From: CAKSKB01 sp034186235
GTDB taxonomy: Bacteria > Bacillota > Clostridia > HGM11514
Length of the DNA stretch: 11,094 nucleotides
Direction: 5' to 3'
Assembly: GCA_034186235.1 (NCBI GenBank)
Contig: JAXGBA010000014.1
Span: forward strand, 1-11,094
The notes under the pieces were generated by a model. That model was given only the letters and a program-made list of their open reading frames with translations. It ran no database searches and had not been told where the DNA came from. This document shows positions 1-6,109 of the stretch, piece after piece (position 1 is the first letter of the stretch; each line of letters begins with the position of its first letter). The translations under genes and the position numbers were made by a program.

Positions 1-403
1 CAAAGCTGCCCCGAAACCTTGAGTAGGAATTTTCTCCGCCGATTCCGCCTTTGCTGAAATCGTACCCTGTCATATCAAGGTCAGCCGTCATCTTGTAATA
101 ACGAACCAGCGAGCCGCTTCCGGGGCGGCTTGCATACCAGCCGACGCTTCCGAAGAGTTCCCATTTGGTTGTTGTATCAGGAATAATTATTTCGGCTTCT
201 TCGTTGTAAAGCCCCTCTTCCACATAATTTTCGTTCGTGAGGTAAACAAGTTTTGCCAAATCCTCAGGTGTTTGAATGAGGTACGGTTCCTCCGCCGTGC
301 CTTTCCCCGCAAAGTACCGGGTTGCATCATCGGCAAATACACCGCACGGCAGAGCCGTCAGCATAAGTGCCAAAGCAAGTAATAAGACAATCATTTTTTT
401 CAT
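1..403 (-). CDS. Secreted GLUG-repeat-like surface protein, N-terminal part
   Basis: Partial gene: starts at ATG 403 and runs off the left edge, so only about 134 residues are visible. The start is supported by an AGGAGTGA Shine-Dalgarno about 8 nt upstream. Residues 1-24 form a signal peptide: KK, then a Leu/Ala-rich core, then a signal peptidase I-type site VFA|DD. The mature N-terminus reads FAGKGTAEEPYLIQTPEDLAKL and, further on, YYKMTADLDMTGYDF and RFRGSF. This Gly-Thr-x-x-x-PY-I...DL..L plus 'ADLDMTG...F.G.F' pattern is the one I associate with the opening of GLUG-motif or adhesin-like extracellular proteins of gut Firmicutes and Bacteroidetes; the repeats and any cell-wall anchor would lie outside the window. 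Function is inferred only as an exported surface or secreted protein. It is divergent from the DeoR-family gene and shares its promoter gap, so co-regulation is possible. Confidence 0.75.
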   Translation of the reverse strand, partial: MKKMIVLLLALALMLTALPCGVFADDATRYFAGKGTAEEPYLIQTPEDLAKLVYLTNENYVEEGLYNEEAEIIIPDTTTKWELFGSVGWYASRPGSGSLVRYYKMTADLDMTGYDFSKGGIGGENSYSRFRGSF

Positions 404-429
404 TTCTAAATCACTCCTTTTTTTTATTT

Positions 430-443
430 TGAAAACGATTGTA
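430..443. promoter_or_regulatory. Possible CcpA (cre-like) site in the leader of the leftward gene
   Basis: TGAAAACGATTGTA matches 12 of 14 positions of the cre consensus TGWAANCGNTNWCA. It would lie at about +5 to +18 of the leftward transcript, a position where a bound repressor blocks elongation. A single degenerate match of this kind can occur by chance, so this is a weak call. Confidence 0.3.
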
Positions 444-454
444 CCTATAAAAAT

Positions 455-482
455 ATAATAACACAAAATAAAATAATGTCAA
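455..482 (-). promoter_or_regulatory. Promoter of the leftward secreted-protein gene
   Basis: On the minus strand, TTGACA (477-482) is followed after 16 bp by TATTAT (455-460), a good sigma-A-type match. It predicts a start near 448 and a leader of about 45 nt before ATG 403. Its -35 box lies 8 bp from the left palindrome. Confidence 0.7.
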
Positions 483-490
483 TCGGATTT

Positions 491-529
491 TTTACGAAAA
501 GTTTTCGTAAACTACGAAAAGTTTTCGTA
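491..529. promoter_or_regulatory. Two tandem perfect palindromes, probable operators of the DeoR-family regulator
   Basis: The first palindrome (491-511) has perfect 10-bp arms, TTTACGAAAA and TTTTCGTAAA, around a single G. The second (513-529) repeats the inner 8-bp arms TACGAAAA and TTTTCGTA around a G. Their centres, 501 and 521, are 20 bp apart, close to two helical turns, so they lie on one DNA face. The four half-sites alternate in orientation with centre spacings of 9, 11 and 9 bp. The pair sits between the two divergent -35 boxes (8 bp from the left one, 6 bp from the right one). Family knowledge: DeoR-type repressors bind inverted or repeated sites near their own promoters. That the adjacent regulator binds here is inference. 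Confidence 0.7.
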
Positions 530-535
530 AACATA

Positions 536-564
536 TTGACACAATTTCATTTGTGTGGTATAAT
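536..564 (+). promoter_or_regulatory. Consensus promoter of the regulator-permease operon
   Basis: TTGACA (536-541), a 17-bp spacer and TATAAT (559-564), with TGG directly before the -10 giving an extended -10. Both hexamers are perfect, so the promoter should be intrinsically strong, which fits control by repression. Predicted transcription start is near 571. Confidence 0.88.
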
Positions 565-565
565 G

Positions 566-597
566 TGGATTTGTTTGGAGGTGTTTGGATTTGTTTG
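566..597 (+). repeat. Exact 12-bp direct repeat with 20-bp period over the start of the regulator gene
   Basis: TGGATTTGTTTG occurs at 566-577 and again at 586-597. The interval covers the predicted transcription start, the Shine-Dalgarno site and the first codons. It could be a small duplication or a leader element; no function is shown by the sequence. Confidence 0.7.
577..581 (+). promoter_or_regulatory. Ribosome binding site that decides the TTG start of the DeoR-family gene
   Basis: GGAGG lies 3 nt before TTG 585 and 9 nt before the in-frame TTG 591. The second spacing is the normal one and gives a protein beginning MFANERQNKI, the usual DeoR-family opening. TTG 591 is therefore preferred over TTG 585. 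Confidence 0.7.
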
Positions 598-1370
598 CAA
601 ACGAAAGACAGAATAAAATTGTTGAAATGATAGCAAAAAACGGTGCAATAACCACCGCTGAGCTTGTAAACAGCTTTAATGTTTCGATTGAAACGGTCAG
701 GCGTGACCTTCTAGAGCTTGAAAGCAGCGGAAAACTGCAAAGGGTTCACGGCGGTGCGGTAAAGATAAGCAAAATGCGCGAGTTCCACAACCGCAGCAAA
801 AGGGATAACGAAAACAGCGGAGAAAAGCGTGCGCTCGGCAAAGCTGCCGCCGAATTTGTTTCCCCGGGGGACACGATAGCGGTTGACATTGGCAGCACGG
901 CGGTAGGGTTTGCGGAGAGCATAAAACCTATACCCAACCTCACGGTTGTTACACATTCGGGCGATGTGTTTGAAATTCTGAAAAACAATCATAACACAAA
1001 AGTTATTCTGATAGGCGGCGAGTTTTCGGCGGAGGAAAACTCTTTTTACGGACCGCTCACGCTACAAACATATCAGAAGCTTCATGTTAACAAGTCGTTC
1101 ATTCTTCCGTCGGCAGTTTCGCTGAATTTCGGAATATGCGATTTTTTAAGCGAATATTACATTCTGCAAAAGACGCTTATTAAAATCTGCGACCGTACGT
1201 TTATTCTGGCGGACAGCTCAAAGTATGAAAAAAAGGCGCTTTACAAGCTTGACGACATGAAGGCGGAATACACCTATATAACAGATTCCGCCCTCCCCGA
1301 AAACCTGAAAAAGCTTTACAGCGAAAACGGACTTAATATTATTACTTCAAAGGATGATATAAAAAAATGA
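585..1370 (+). CDS. DeoR-family transcriptional regulator
   Basis: About 260 residues, the normal family length. The N-terminal winged helix-turn-helix covers residues 6-58: ERQNKIVEMI, then ITTAELVNSFNVSIETVRRD, ending in KLQRVHGGA, which is the DeoR signature. The C-terminal sugar-phosphate sensor domain follows: DIGST (101-105, where most members have GTT), ILIGGEF (141-147), SFYG (153-156) and ILADSSKY (207-214). The start is TTG at 585 or, more likely, TTG 591, which has better Shine-Dalgarno spacing. The stop overlaps the permease start as ATGA, so the two are co-translated. Family members usually repress sugar or polyol uptake and catabolism and are released by a phosphorylated intermediate. 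The probable autoregulatory operators are the palindromes at 491-529. The ligand cannot be read from the sequence. Confidence 0.93.
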   Translation: MDLFANERQNKIVEMIAKNGAITTAELVNSFNVSIETVRRDLLELESSGKLQRVHGGAVKISKMREFHNRSKRDNENSGEKRALGKAAAEFVSPGDTIAVDIGSTAVGFAESIKPIPNLTVVTHSGDVFEILKNNHNTKVILIGGEFSAEENSFYGPLTLQTYQKLHVNKSFILPSAVSLNFGICDFLSEYYILQKTLIKICDRTFILADSSKYEKKALYKLDDMKAEYTYITDSALPENLKKLYSENGLNIITSKDDIKK

Positions 1371-2581
1371 CGGTTACCGAAAAAATAATAGACAAAAAGA
1401 CAATTCATATAATTTCGATATTTTTCATGCTATGTTACTTCATTAGCTATGTAACAAGAATAAATTACGGTGCAATCATATCCGAAATGGAAAGCGCACG
1501 GCACATATCGAAATCGTTGCTTTCGCTTGCGCTTTCGGGGAGCGCCGTTACATATGCGGCGGGGCAGATAGTAAGCGGATACCTCGGTGATATTTTTCAG
1601 CCGAAGAGGCTGATTTTCATCGGGCTTCTCACAACGGTTGCAACAAATATTGCCGTCCCGTTTGCAGGCAGCATAACCCTTACAATCGCAATATGGTGCA
1701 TAAACGGGTTCGCCCAGGCATTTATGTGGCCGCCGCTTGTCAAGATGATGACGAGCATGTTCACAATGGAAGATTACACAAAAGCGTGCATTATAGTTTC
1801 GTGCGGTTCAGCGGCAGGTACAATAGCGGTTTATCTTTTATCTCCTATTATAATATCGGTTTCCGGCTGGAAGGAAGTTTTTTGGGTTTCTGCTGCGGCT
1901 GCGGCTGTGTTTTCGGCTTTTTGGCTGAAATTCTGCCCGAATGTCAAAATTTCGCCGCAACAAAAAAAGAGCCGTGAGAGCAGCCCCGGCGAAAAGTTTA
2001 TAACTCCGCTTATGATTTTAATTATGATTGCAATTATCCTGCAAGGTTCGCTCCGCGACGGGGTCACAACCTGGATGCCGTCGCTTATATCGGAAACATA
2101 CAATATGAGCAGCACAATTGCGATTTTAAGCGGCGTTGTTCTTCCGATTTTTTCAATGCTCAGCTACACTCTTGCGGAACAGCTTTATAAGAAAATTTTC
2201 AAAAACATCATGGTGTGCTCGGGCGCAATATATGCAGTTTCCGCTGCGGCGGGCGTTCTGCTGCTTGCATCAAGCGGAAAAAGCGCCGTACTTTCAATTA
2301 TAGGCTGTATGCTCATTACCGGCTGTATGCACGGCATAAACATTCTGCTTATAAGCTTCACGCCGCCGTTTTTTGCCAAGTCCGGCAAAGCGGCATTAGC
2401 ATCGGGTCTGCTTAACTCATGCACCTATGTCGGAAGCTCGATATCGGTTTACGGCTTTGCAAAAATAACCGAAAACACAGGCTGGAACACCACGCTGTGG
2501 ATTTGGCTCGTCATATCAGTTCTCGGCGTAATCCTGTGTCTTGCGTCATCGGGCCGCTGGAAACGCGACATGATGAATTAA
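1367..2581 (+). CDS. MFS permease of the organophosphate:phosphate antiporter (OPA) type
   Basis: A 404-residue protein, very hydrophobic, with the length and segment pattern of a 12-TM major facilitator. The loop between helices 2 and 3 has GYLGDIFQPKRLI (71-83), the MFS signature position. Helix 1 reads SYVTRINYGA with Arg31, and helix 7 reads GSLRDGVTTWMP with Arg230. These match the two Arg residues that bind phosphate in the GlpT family, and GFAQAFMWPP (114-123) resembles the GlpT helix 4 motif NGFFQGMGWPP. Import of a phosphorylated organic substrate in exchange for phosphate is therefore the best inference. The gene overlaps the DeoR-family gene by 4 bp (ATGA) and is probably induced by its own substrate or a derivative. 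Its stop overlaps the hisK stop on the other strand. A different MFS subfamily is possible; the substrate is unknown. Confidence 0.85.
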   Translation: MTVTEKIIDKKTIHIISIFFMLCYFISYVTRINYGAIISEMESARHISKSLLSLALSGSAVTYAAGQIVSGYLGDIFQPKRLIFIGLLTTVATNIAVPFAGSITLTIAIWCINGFAQAFMWPPLVKMMTSMFTMEDYTKACIIVSCGSAAGTIAVYLLSPIIISVSGWKEVFWVSAAAAAVFSAFWLKFCPNVKISPQQKKSRESSPGEKFITPLMILIMIAIILQGSLRDGVTTWMPSLISETYNMSSTIAILSGVVLPIFSMLSYTLAEQLYKKIFKNIMVCSGAIYAVSAAAGVLLLASSGKSAVLSIIGCMLITGCMHGINILLISFTPPFFAKSGKAALASGLLNSCTYVGSSISVYGFAKITENTGWNTTLWIWLVISVLGVILCLASSGRWKRDMMN

Positions 2582-3366
2582 AGCGGAACCGCTTTCGGCT
2601 TTCCGCCGATATAGCATAAATACGAATCAAAACCGCAGCTTTTTGCAAGGCTGCATGCATCGGCAAAGCCTAAGTCAAGCTTGGTTTTATCGTGGCAGTC
2701 GGTGGAAATTGTAATGCTTCCGCCCAATTCTTTAAGCCTTTTGAGAACAAAAGGCGATGGGTAAATTTTATCATAACCTCTCGGAATAGCCCCCGTATTT
2801 ATTTCAAATGGCTTGCCGTATTTTGCCGCTTCCTCAAGACTTTCAAGGCAGAGGGAGCGGTATTTTTTATCTTCCTCGTCAAAAATGCCTTCGAATTTGG
2901 TTAACAGGTCAAAATGCCCGATTATATCCGCTTTTGTGCGTTTCGGGCAAACCGCCGCCGACTCATAGTAATTTGCCGCAAATTTAAGAGGGTCGCCTCC
3001 GAACGCTTCGTTTATCGCCCCGAGCGTTACTTTGCGGCTTTCATCAACCGCACAGAGTTTCCCTCCGGCGTTCACAAAATGAACCGAGCCTATTCGGAAA
3101 TCAGTTTCAAATACCGGTTCATCAGAATAAAAATCCTGTTCAATTCCGCACAGAATATTGATTTTCCCGGCATATTCCGATTTAAGCCTTTGAATTTCAT
3201 CAAAATACTTTTCCTCATCCGAAATACACCAATTGCAATCCGAAAGCTTCGAGTGCCCCGAAAATCCGATGGTGTCAAATCCAAGGTTTATCGCCGCAAG
3301 AACGATTTCCTCCGGCGCGTCCTTCCCGTCGCAAAAACAGGTATGAGTGTGCATATTTGAAATCAT
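2578..3366 (-). CDS. hisK: Histidinol-phosphatase, PHP family (HisK/HisJ type)
   Basis: Step 8 of histidine synthesis: hydrolysis of L-histidinol phosphate to histidinol. The protein has 262 residues with the full set of PHP-domain metal ligands: HTHT at 6-9 followed by FCDGK, GFSGHS with His38, GIEQDFYSD with Glu76, SVHF with His96, IIGHFDLL with His151 and STDCHD with Asp223 and His225. The EINTGAI strand (188-194) is also typical. This non-HAD phosphatase is what an organism needs when HisB lacks the phosphatase domain, as it does here. It is the last cistron of the operon; ATG overlaps the hisIE stop as ATGA (3363-3366), so it is translationally coupled. Its stop overlaps the convergent permease stop by 4 bp (2578-2581). 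Confidence 0.95.
   Translation of the reverse strand: MISNMHTHTCFCDGKDAPEEIVLAAINLGFDTIGFSGHSKLSDCNWCISDEEKYFDEIQRLKSEYAGKINILCGIEQDFYSDEPVFETDFRIGSVHFVNAGGKLCAVDESRKVTLGAINEAFGGDPLKFAANYYESAAVCPKRTKADIIGHFDLLTKFEGIFDEEDKKYRSLCLESLEEAAKYGKPFEINTGAIPRGYDKIYPSPFVLKRLKELGGSITISTDCHDKTKLDLGFADACSLAKSCGFDSYLCYIGGKPKAVPL
2580..2595 (-). terminator. Short inverted repeat at the end of hisK, weak terminator candidate
   Basis: AAAGCGG and CCGCTTT face each other with two bases between, so at most a 6-bp stem with a 4-nt loop, located in the last codons of hisK. Reading on the minus strand it is followed only by TTTAATT, not a real U-tract. No better intrinsic terminator is visible for either convergent unit. 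Confidence 0.25.
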
Positions 3367-4013
3367 TTTGTCATTTTCTCCTGTTTAACCTTGTGGTCAA
3401 TAACATGGCGCGAGGCAAGCTCGTCCCTTATTTCGTCAAGCGATATGCCCATTTCGCACATAAGCACCATCACATGATATGCAAGGTCGGCTATCTCGTA
3501 TACGGTTTCCGCTTTGTCCTCCGCTTTGGCGGCAATTATAACCTCGGTGCTTTCCTCACCGACCTTTTTGAGAATTTTATCAAGACCCTTTTCAAAAAGA
3601 TAAGTCGTATAAGACCCTTCTTTTTTATCGGTTTTTCTGCCTTCGATCAGCCCCATAAGACCTTCGGGAGAAAAATACGGAACATCCTTATTTTCATAAA
3701 CAACATCATTGAAGCATGAGTCCGTGCCCTTATGGCAGGCAGGGCCATCCTTCTTGACGGAAACCGTAAGGGCGTCAAAATCGCAGTCTGCGGTAATCTT
3801 CACGATATGCTGAAAATTACCCGATGTTTTGCCCTTTCTCCAAAGAGTTTTTCTGGAGCGTGACCAAAAGCAGGTTTTGCCTTCCTTCATGCTGATTTCC
3901 AGACTTTCGCGGTTCATATATGCAACCGTCAGAACCTTCCCCGATTCCGCATCCGTTACAACCGCCGGGATAAGACCGTTTTCATCAAATTTAAGCTTGC
4001 TGATATCAAACAT
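3363..4013 (-). CDS. hisIE: Bifunctional phosphoribosyl-AMP cyclohydrolase / phosphoribosyl-ATP pyrophosphatase
   Basis: Steps 3 and 2 of the pathway in one chain of 216 residues. The HisI domain (about 1-105) carries WSRSRKTLWRKG (50-61) and the metal-binding DCDFD (76-80), GPACHKG (90-96) and SCF (99-101). The HisE domain (about 115-216) carries KILKKVGEESTEVIIAAK (147-164) and the helix ETVYEIADLAYHVMVLM (169-185) of the MazG-like pyrophosphatase fold. The frame is open 27 nt further upstream to ATG 4040, but AAAGGA at 4022-4027 is 8 nt before ATG 4013 and the resulting N-terminus MFDISKLKFDENGLIPAVV is the usual one, so 4013 is the start. This leaves a 13-bp gap after hisF, the only non-overlapping junction in the operon. 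The stop overlaps hisK by 4 bp. Confidence 0.96.
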   Translation of the reverse strand: MFDISKLKFDENGLIPAVVTDAESGKVLTVAYMNRESLEISMKEGKTCFWSRSRKTLWRKGKTSGNFQHIVKITADCDFDALTVSVKKDGPACHKGTDSCFNDVVYENKDVPYFSPEGLMGLIEGRKTDKKEGSYTTYLFEKGLDKILKKVGEESTEVIIAAKAEDKAETVYEIADLAYHVMVLMCEMGISLDEIRDELASRHVIDHKVKQEKMTK

Positions 4014-4021
4014 AAAATCAA

Positions 4022-4027
4022 TCCTTT
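4022..4027 (-). promoter_or_regulatory. Ribosome binding site deciding the hisIE start
   Basis: AAAGGA on the minus strand, 8 nt before ATG 4013. The alternative ATG 4040 has no comparable site upstream. Confidence 0.75.
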
Positions 4028-4785
4028 CAGATTCGTACATTTATTCCGTTTTGCTTTAATTCTTTTTTTAAATCAGATATTTTAACTTCCCCGAAATGGA
4101 AAATCGAAGCCGCAAGGCCTGCGTCAACCCCCGGCACCGATTTAAACAAATCCACAAAATCCGCCGAAGAGCCGGCTCCGCCCGAAGCGATTACCGGAAC
4201 CTTCACAACATCGCAGACCGCCGAAAGCATTTCTAAATCGAAACCGCCTTTAACACCGTCGGTATCTATCGAATTAAGAACGATTTCACCGGCACCGTCC
4301 GCAACGCCCTTTTTTATCCATTCAACAGCGTCAATACCGGTGTTTTCCCTTCCGCCTTTTGCAAAAACTGTAAACCGCCCGCCAACACGCTTTGCGTCAA
4401 CCGACAAAACCACGCACTGGCTGCCGTACTTTGCGGCGGCATCTTTTATGAGCGAAGGATTTTTAAGGGCTCCCGAATTAACGCTGACCTTATCCGCACC
4501 GCACTTTAATACACGGTCAAAATCATCAAGCCCCGAAATTCCGCCGCCGACCGTGAGAGGTATAAAAACCTCCGACGCGGTTTTTCGCAAAATATCGGTG
4601 AAAAGCCTGCGACCGTCGGAAGAGGCGGTTATGTCATAAAAAACAAGCTCGTCCGCACCGCCGCCACTGTAAAGCTTTGCAAGGCTCACGGGAGAGTCAA
4701 CATCGCCCAAGCCCTTGAAATTAACTCCTTTTACAACCCTTCCGTCCTTAACATCAAGGCACGGAATTATCCTTTTTGTCAGCAT
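4027..4785 (-). CDS. hisF: Imidazole glycerol phosphate synthase, cyclase subunit
   Basis: Step 5: with HisH, converts PRFAR and glutamine-derived ammonia to imidazole glycerol phosphate and AICAR. The 252 residues match the family's usual length and its TIM-barrel layout. Both catalytic aspartates are present at the positions used in the well-studied Thermotoga enzyme: Asp11 in PCLDVKDG and Asp130 in LSVDAKR. The two phosphate-binding loops are TVGGGIS (78-84) and ASGGAGS (200-206), and the IDTDG motif lies at 173-177. The start overlaps the hisA stop by one base (TAATG), with GGAGGTGA just upstream inside hisA, so translation is coupled. It works as a heterodimer with the HisH encoded two genes upstream. 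Confidence 0.97.
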   Translation of the reverse strand: MLTKRIIPCLDVKDGRVVKGVNFKGLGDVDSPVSLAKLYSGGGADELVFYDITASSDGRRLFTDILRKTASEVFIPLTVGGGISGLDDFDRVLKCGADKVSVNSGALKNPSLIKDAAAKYGSQCVVLSVDAKRVGGRFTVFAKGGRENTGIDAVEWIKKGVADGAGEIVLNSIDTDGVKGGFDLEMLSAVCDVVKVPVIASGGAGSSADFVDLFKSVPGVDAGLAASIFHFGEVKISDLKKELKQNGINVRI

Positions 4786-5498
4786 TATTTCACCTCCGAA
4801 ATCGCCGCTTTCAGGTCAATATCGCCCGTATAGAGTGCCTTTCCGAGAATTGCTCCGCTTATGTCGGCTTCGTTCAGTTTAATTATATCGTTTATGGACG
4901 AAATGCCGCCCGAAGCAACAATATCCATCGAAAAGCTGCCGCTCAAATCACGGTAAAGTTTGAGGTTTGTTCCGCCGAGGAGACCGTCTTTTGAAATGTC
5001 GGTTACAATAATAGTGGACACCCCTATTTTTTCAAGTTCGCGGCAGAATGCAAAGCAGTCCGTCCCGGAAGCCTTAAGCCAGCCGTGCGTTGCAACAATT
5101 CCGTCCTTTATATCCACGCCGACCGCAACCTGAGAACCGTATTTCTCAACCGTTTTTTTAAGAAAATCGGGATTTTCCACCGCCACAGTACCCAAAATTA
5201 CACGGAAAACACCTGCGTCAAGGTACTTTTCAATGGTTCCTTCGTTTCTGATACCGCCGCCAACTTCAACCTTCAGGTTCGTTGAACGCACGATTTCTTT
5301 GATAACATCAATGTTCGGCGTAGTACCGAATTTTGCTCCTTCCAGATCGACAATATGCAGAAACTCCGCACCGCATTTCTGAAACCCGAGAGCAATTTCA
5401 ACCGGATTATCACTGTAAACCGTCATCTGCGAATAATCGCCCATTTTAAGCCTTACAACATTTTTTTCATATAAATCTATTGCCGGAAATAATTTCAT
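4785..5498 (-). CDS. hisA: ProFAR isomerase (1-(5-phosphoribosyl)-5-[(phosphoribosylamino)methylideneamino]imidazole-4-carboxamide isomerase)
   Basis: Step 4: Amadori-type isomerization of ProFAR to PRFAR. The 237 residues form a TIM barrel related to HisF. The two catalytic aspartates are visible: Asp8 in PAIDL and Asp129 in GVDIKDG. The phosphate-binding loops are EVGGGIRN (78-85) and ASGGISS near residue 200, with TDISKDG at 166-172. The absence of a nearby trpF-like partner does not suggest a PriA, and the sequence reads as an ordinary HisA. ATG overlaps the hisH stop as ATGA (5495-5498), with GAGGTGG at 5503-5509 as the ribosome binding site; the stop shares one base with the hisF start. 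Confidence 0.97.
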   Translation of the reverse strand: MKLFPAIDLYEKNVVRLKMGDYSQMTVYSDNPVEIALGFQKCGAEFLHIVDLEGAKFGTTPNIDVIKEIVRSTNLKVEVGGGIRNEGTIEKYLDAGVFRVILGTVAVENPDFLKKTVEKYGSQVAVGVDIKDGIVATHGWLKASGTDCFAFCRELEKIGVSTIIVTDISKDGLLGGTNLKLYRDLSGSFSMDIVASGGISSINDIIKLNEADISGAILGKALYTGDIDLKAAISEVK

Positions 5499-6109
5499 GC
5501 TTCCACCTCGCAGAATGCCTTTAGAATTTTAAGCCCCGTATCACCGCTTTTTTCCGGGTGAAACTGTGTTCCGTAAACATTGCCCGACTCGACAGATGCG
5601 GTAAGTGCCGCACCGTAGTCGGCATAAGCCGTCACAAATTCATCACAGTCTTTCGCCGCATACGAATGAACAAAGTAAACATAATCACCGTCATTAATGT
5701 ATTTGTAAAGTCTGCTGTGATTTTCAGTAAACCTAAGGGAATTCCAGCCCATATGCGGAACCTTCAGTCCGCCGATTTCGGACGCAATCGGCTTTACCGC
5801 CCCCTTTATAAGCGCAAGCCCGTCACACTCGCCAAACTCATAGCTTTTTTCAAACAGAAGCTGCATTCCAAGACAAATGCCCAATATCGGTATCCCTCTC
5901 AAAGCCGCAGTTTTCAAGGTTTCCCCAAGGCCCGTTTCCGACAGTTTTTCGGCAGCATCCGAAAAAGCGCCAACCCCCGGCAAAATTATACGGCTTGCAG
6001 AAAGGATTTCATTTTTGTTGCCCGAAACCACAGCCGCCTCTCCGATTTTTGAGAGCGAGCTTTTAAGTGAAAACAAATTGCCCACGCCGTAATCCACAAT
6101 AACCGTCAT
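5495..6109 (-). CDS. hisH: Imidazole glycerol phosphate synthase, glutamine amidotransferase subunit
   Basis: Supplies ammonia from glutamine to HisF in step 5. A 204-residue class I glutamine amidotransferase with the full catalytic triad: Cys79 in GICLGMQLL, His184 and Glu186 in GTQFHPEKS. Other family marks are the N-terminal DYGVGNL, LPGVGAF (43-49), PHMGWN (118-123) and YFVHSY (145-150). ATG overlaps the hisB stop as ATGA (6106-6109), with AAAGGGGTG upstream as the ribosome binding site; the stop overlaps the hisA start by 4 bp. The order hisB-hisH-hisA-hisF is the classical core of bacterial his operons. Confidence 0.97.
   Translation of the reverse strand: MTVIVDYGVGNLFSLKSSLSKIGEAAVVSGNKNEILSASRIILPGVGAFSDAAEKLSETGLGETLKTAALRGIPILGICLGMQLLFEKSYEFGECDGLALIKGAVKPIASEIGGLKVPHMGWNSLRFTENHSRLYKYINDGDYVYFVHSYAAKDCDEFVTAYADYGAALTASVESGNVYGTQFHPEKSGDTGLKILKAFCEVEA

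Noticed and set aside
342..350. Possible lipoprotein cysteine (LTALPC) in the signal peptide
   Set aside because: Pro directly before the Cys does not fit the lipobox, and VFA|DD four residues later is a good signal peptidase I site.
276..458. Open frame of 60 codons on the plus strand over the signal-peptide gene
   Set aside because: It overlaps antisense the start of the secreted-protein gene, which has a signal peptide, ribosome binding site and promoter; the reverse complement of a signal peptide and A-tract explains the hydrophobic Lys/Phe-rich translation.
2914..3360. Open frame of 148 codons on the plus strand
   Set aside because: Antisense shadow of hisK, which carries all PHP-domain ligands.
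5558..6052. Open frame of 164 codons on the plus strand
   Set aside because: Antisense shadow of hisH, whose catalytic triad is intact; low-complexity basic translation without domain features.
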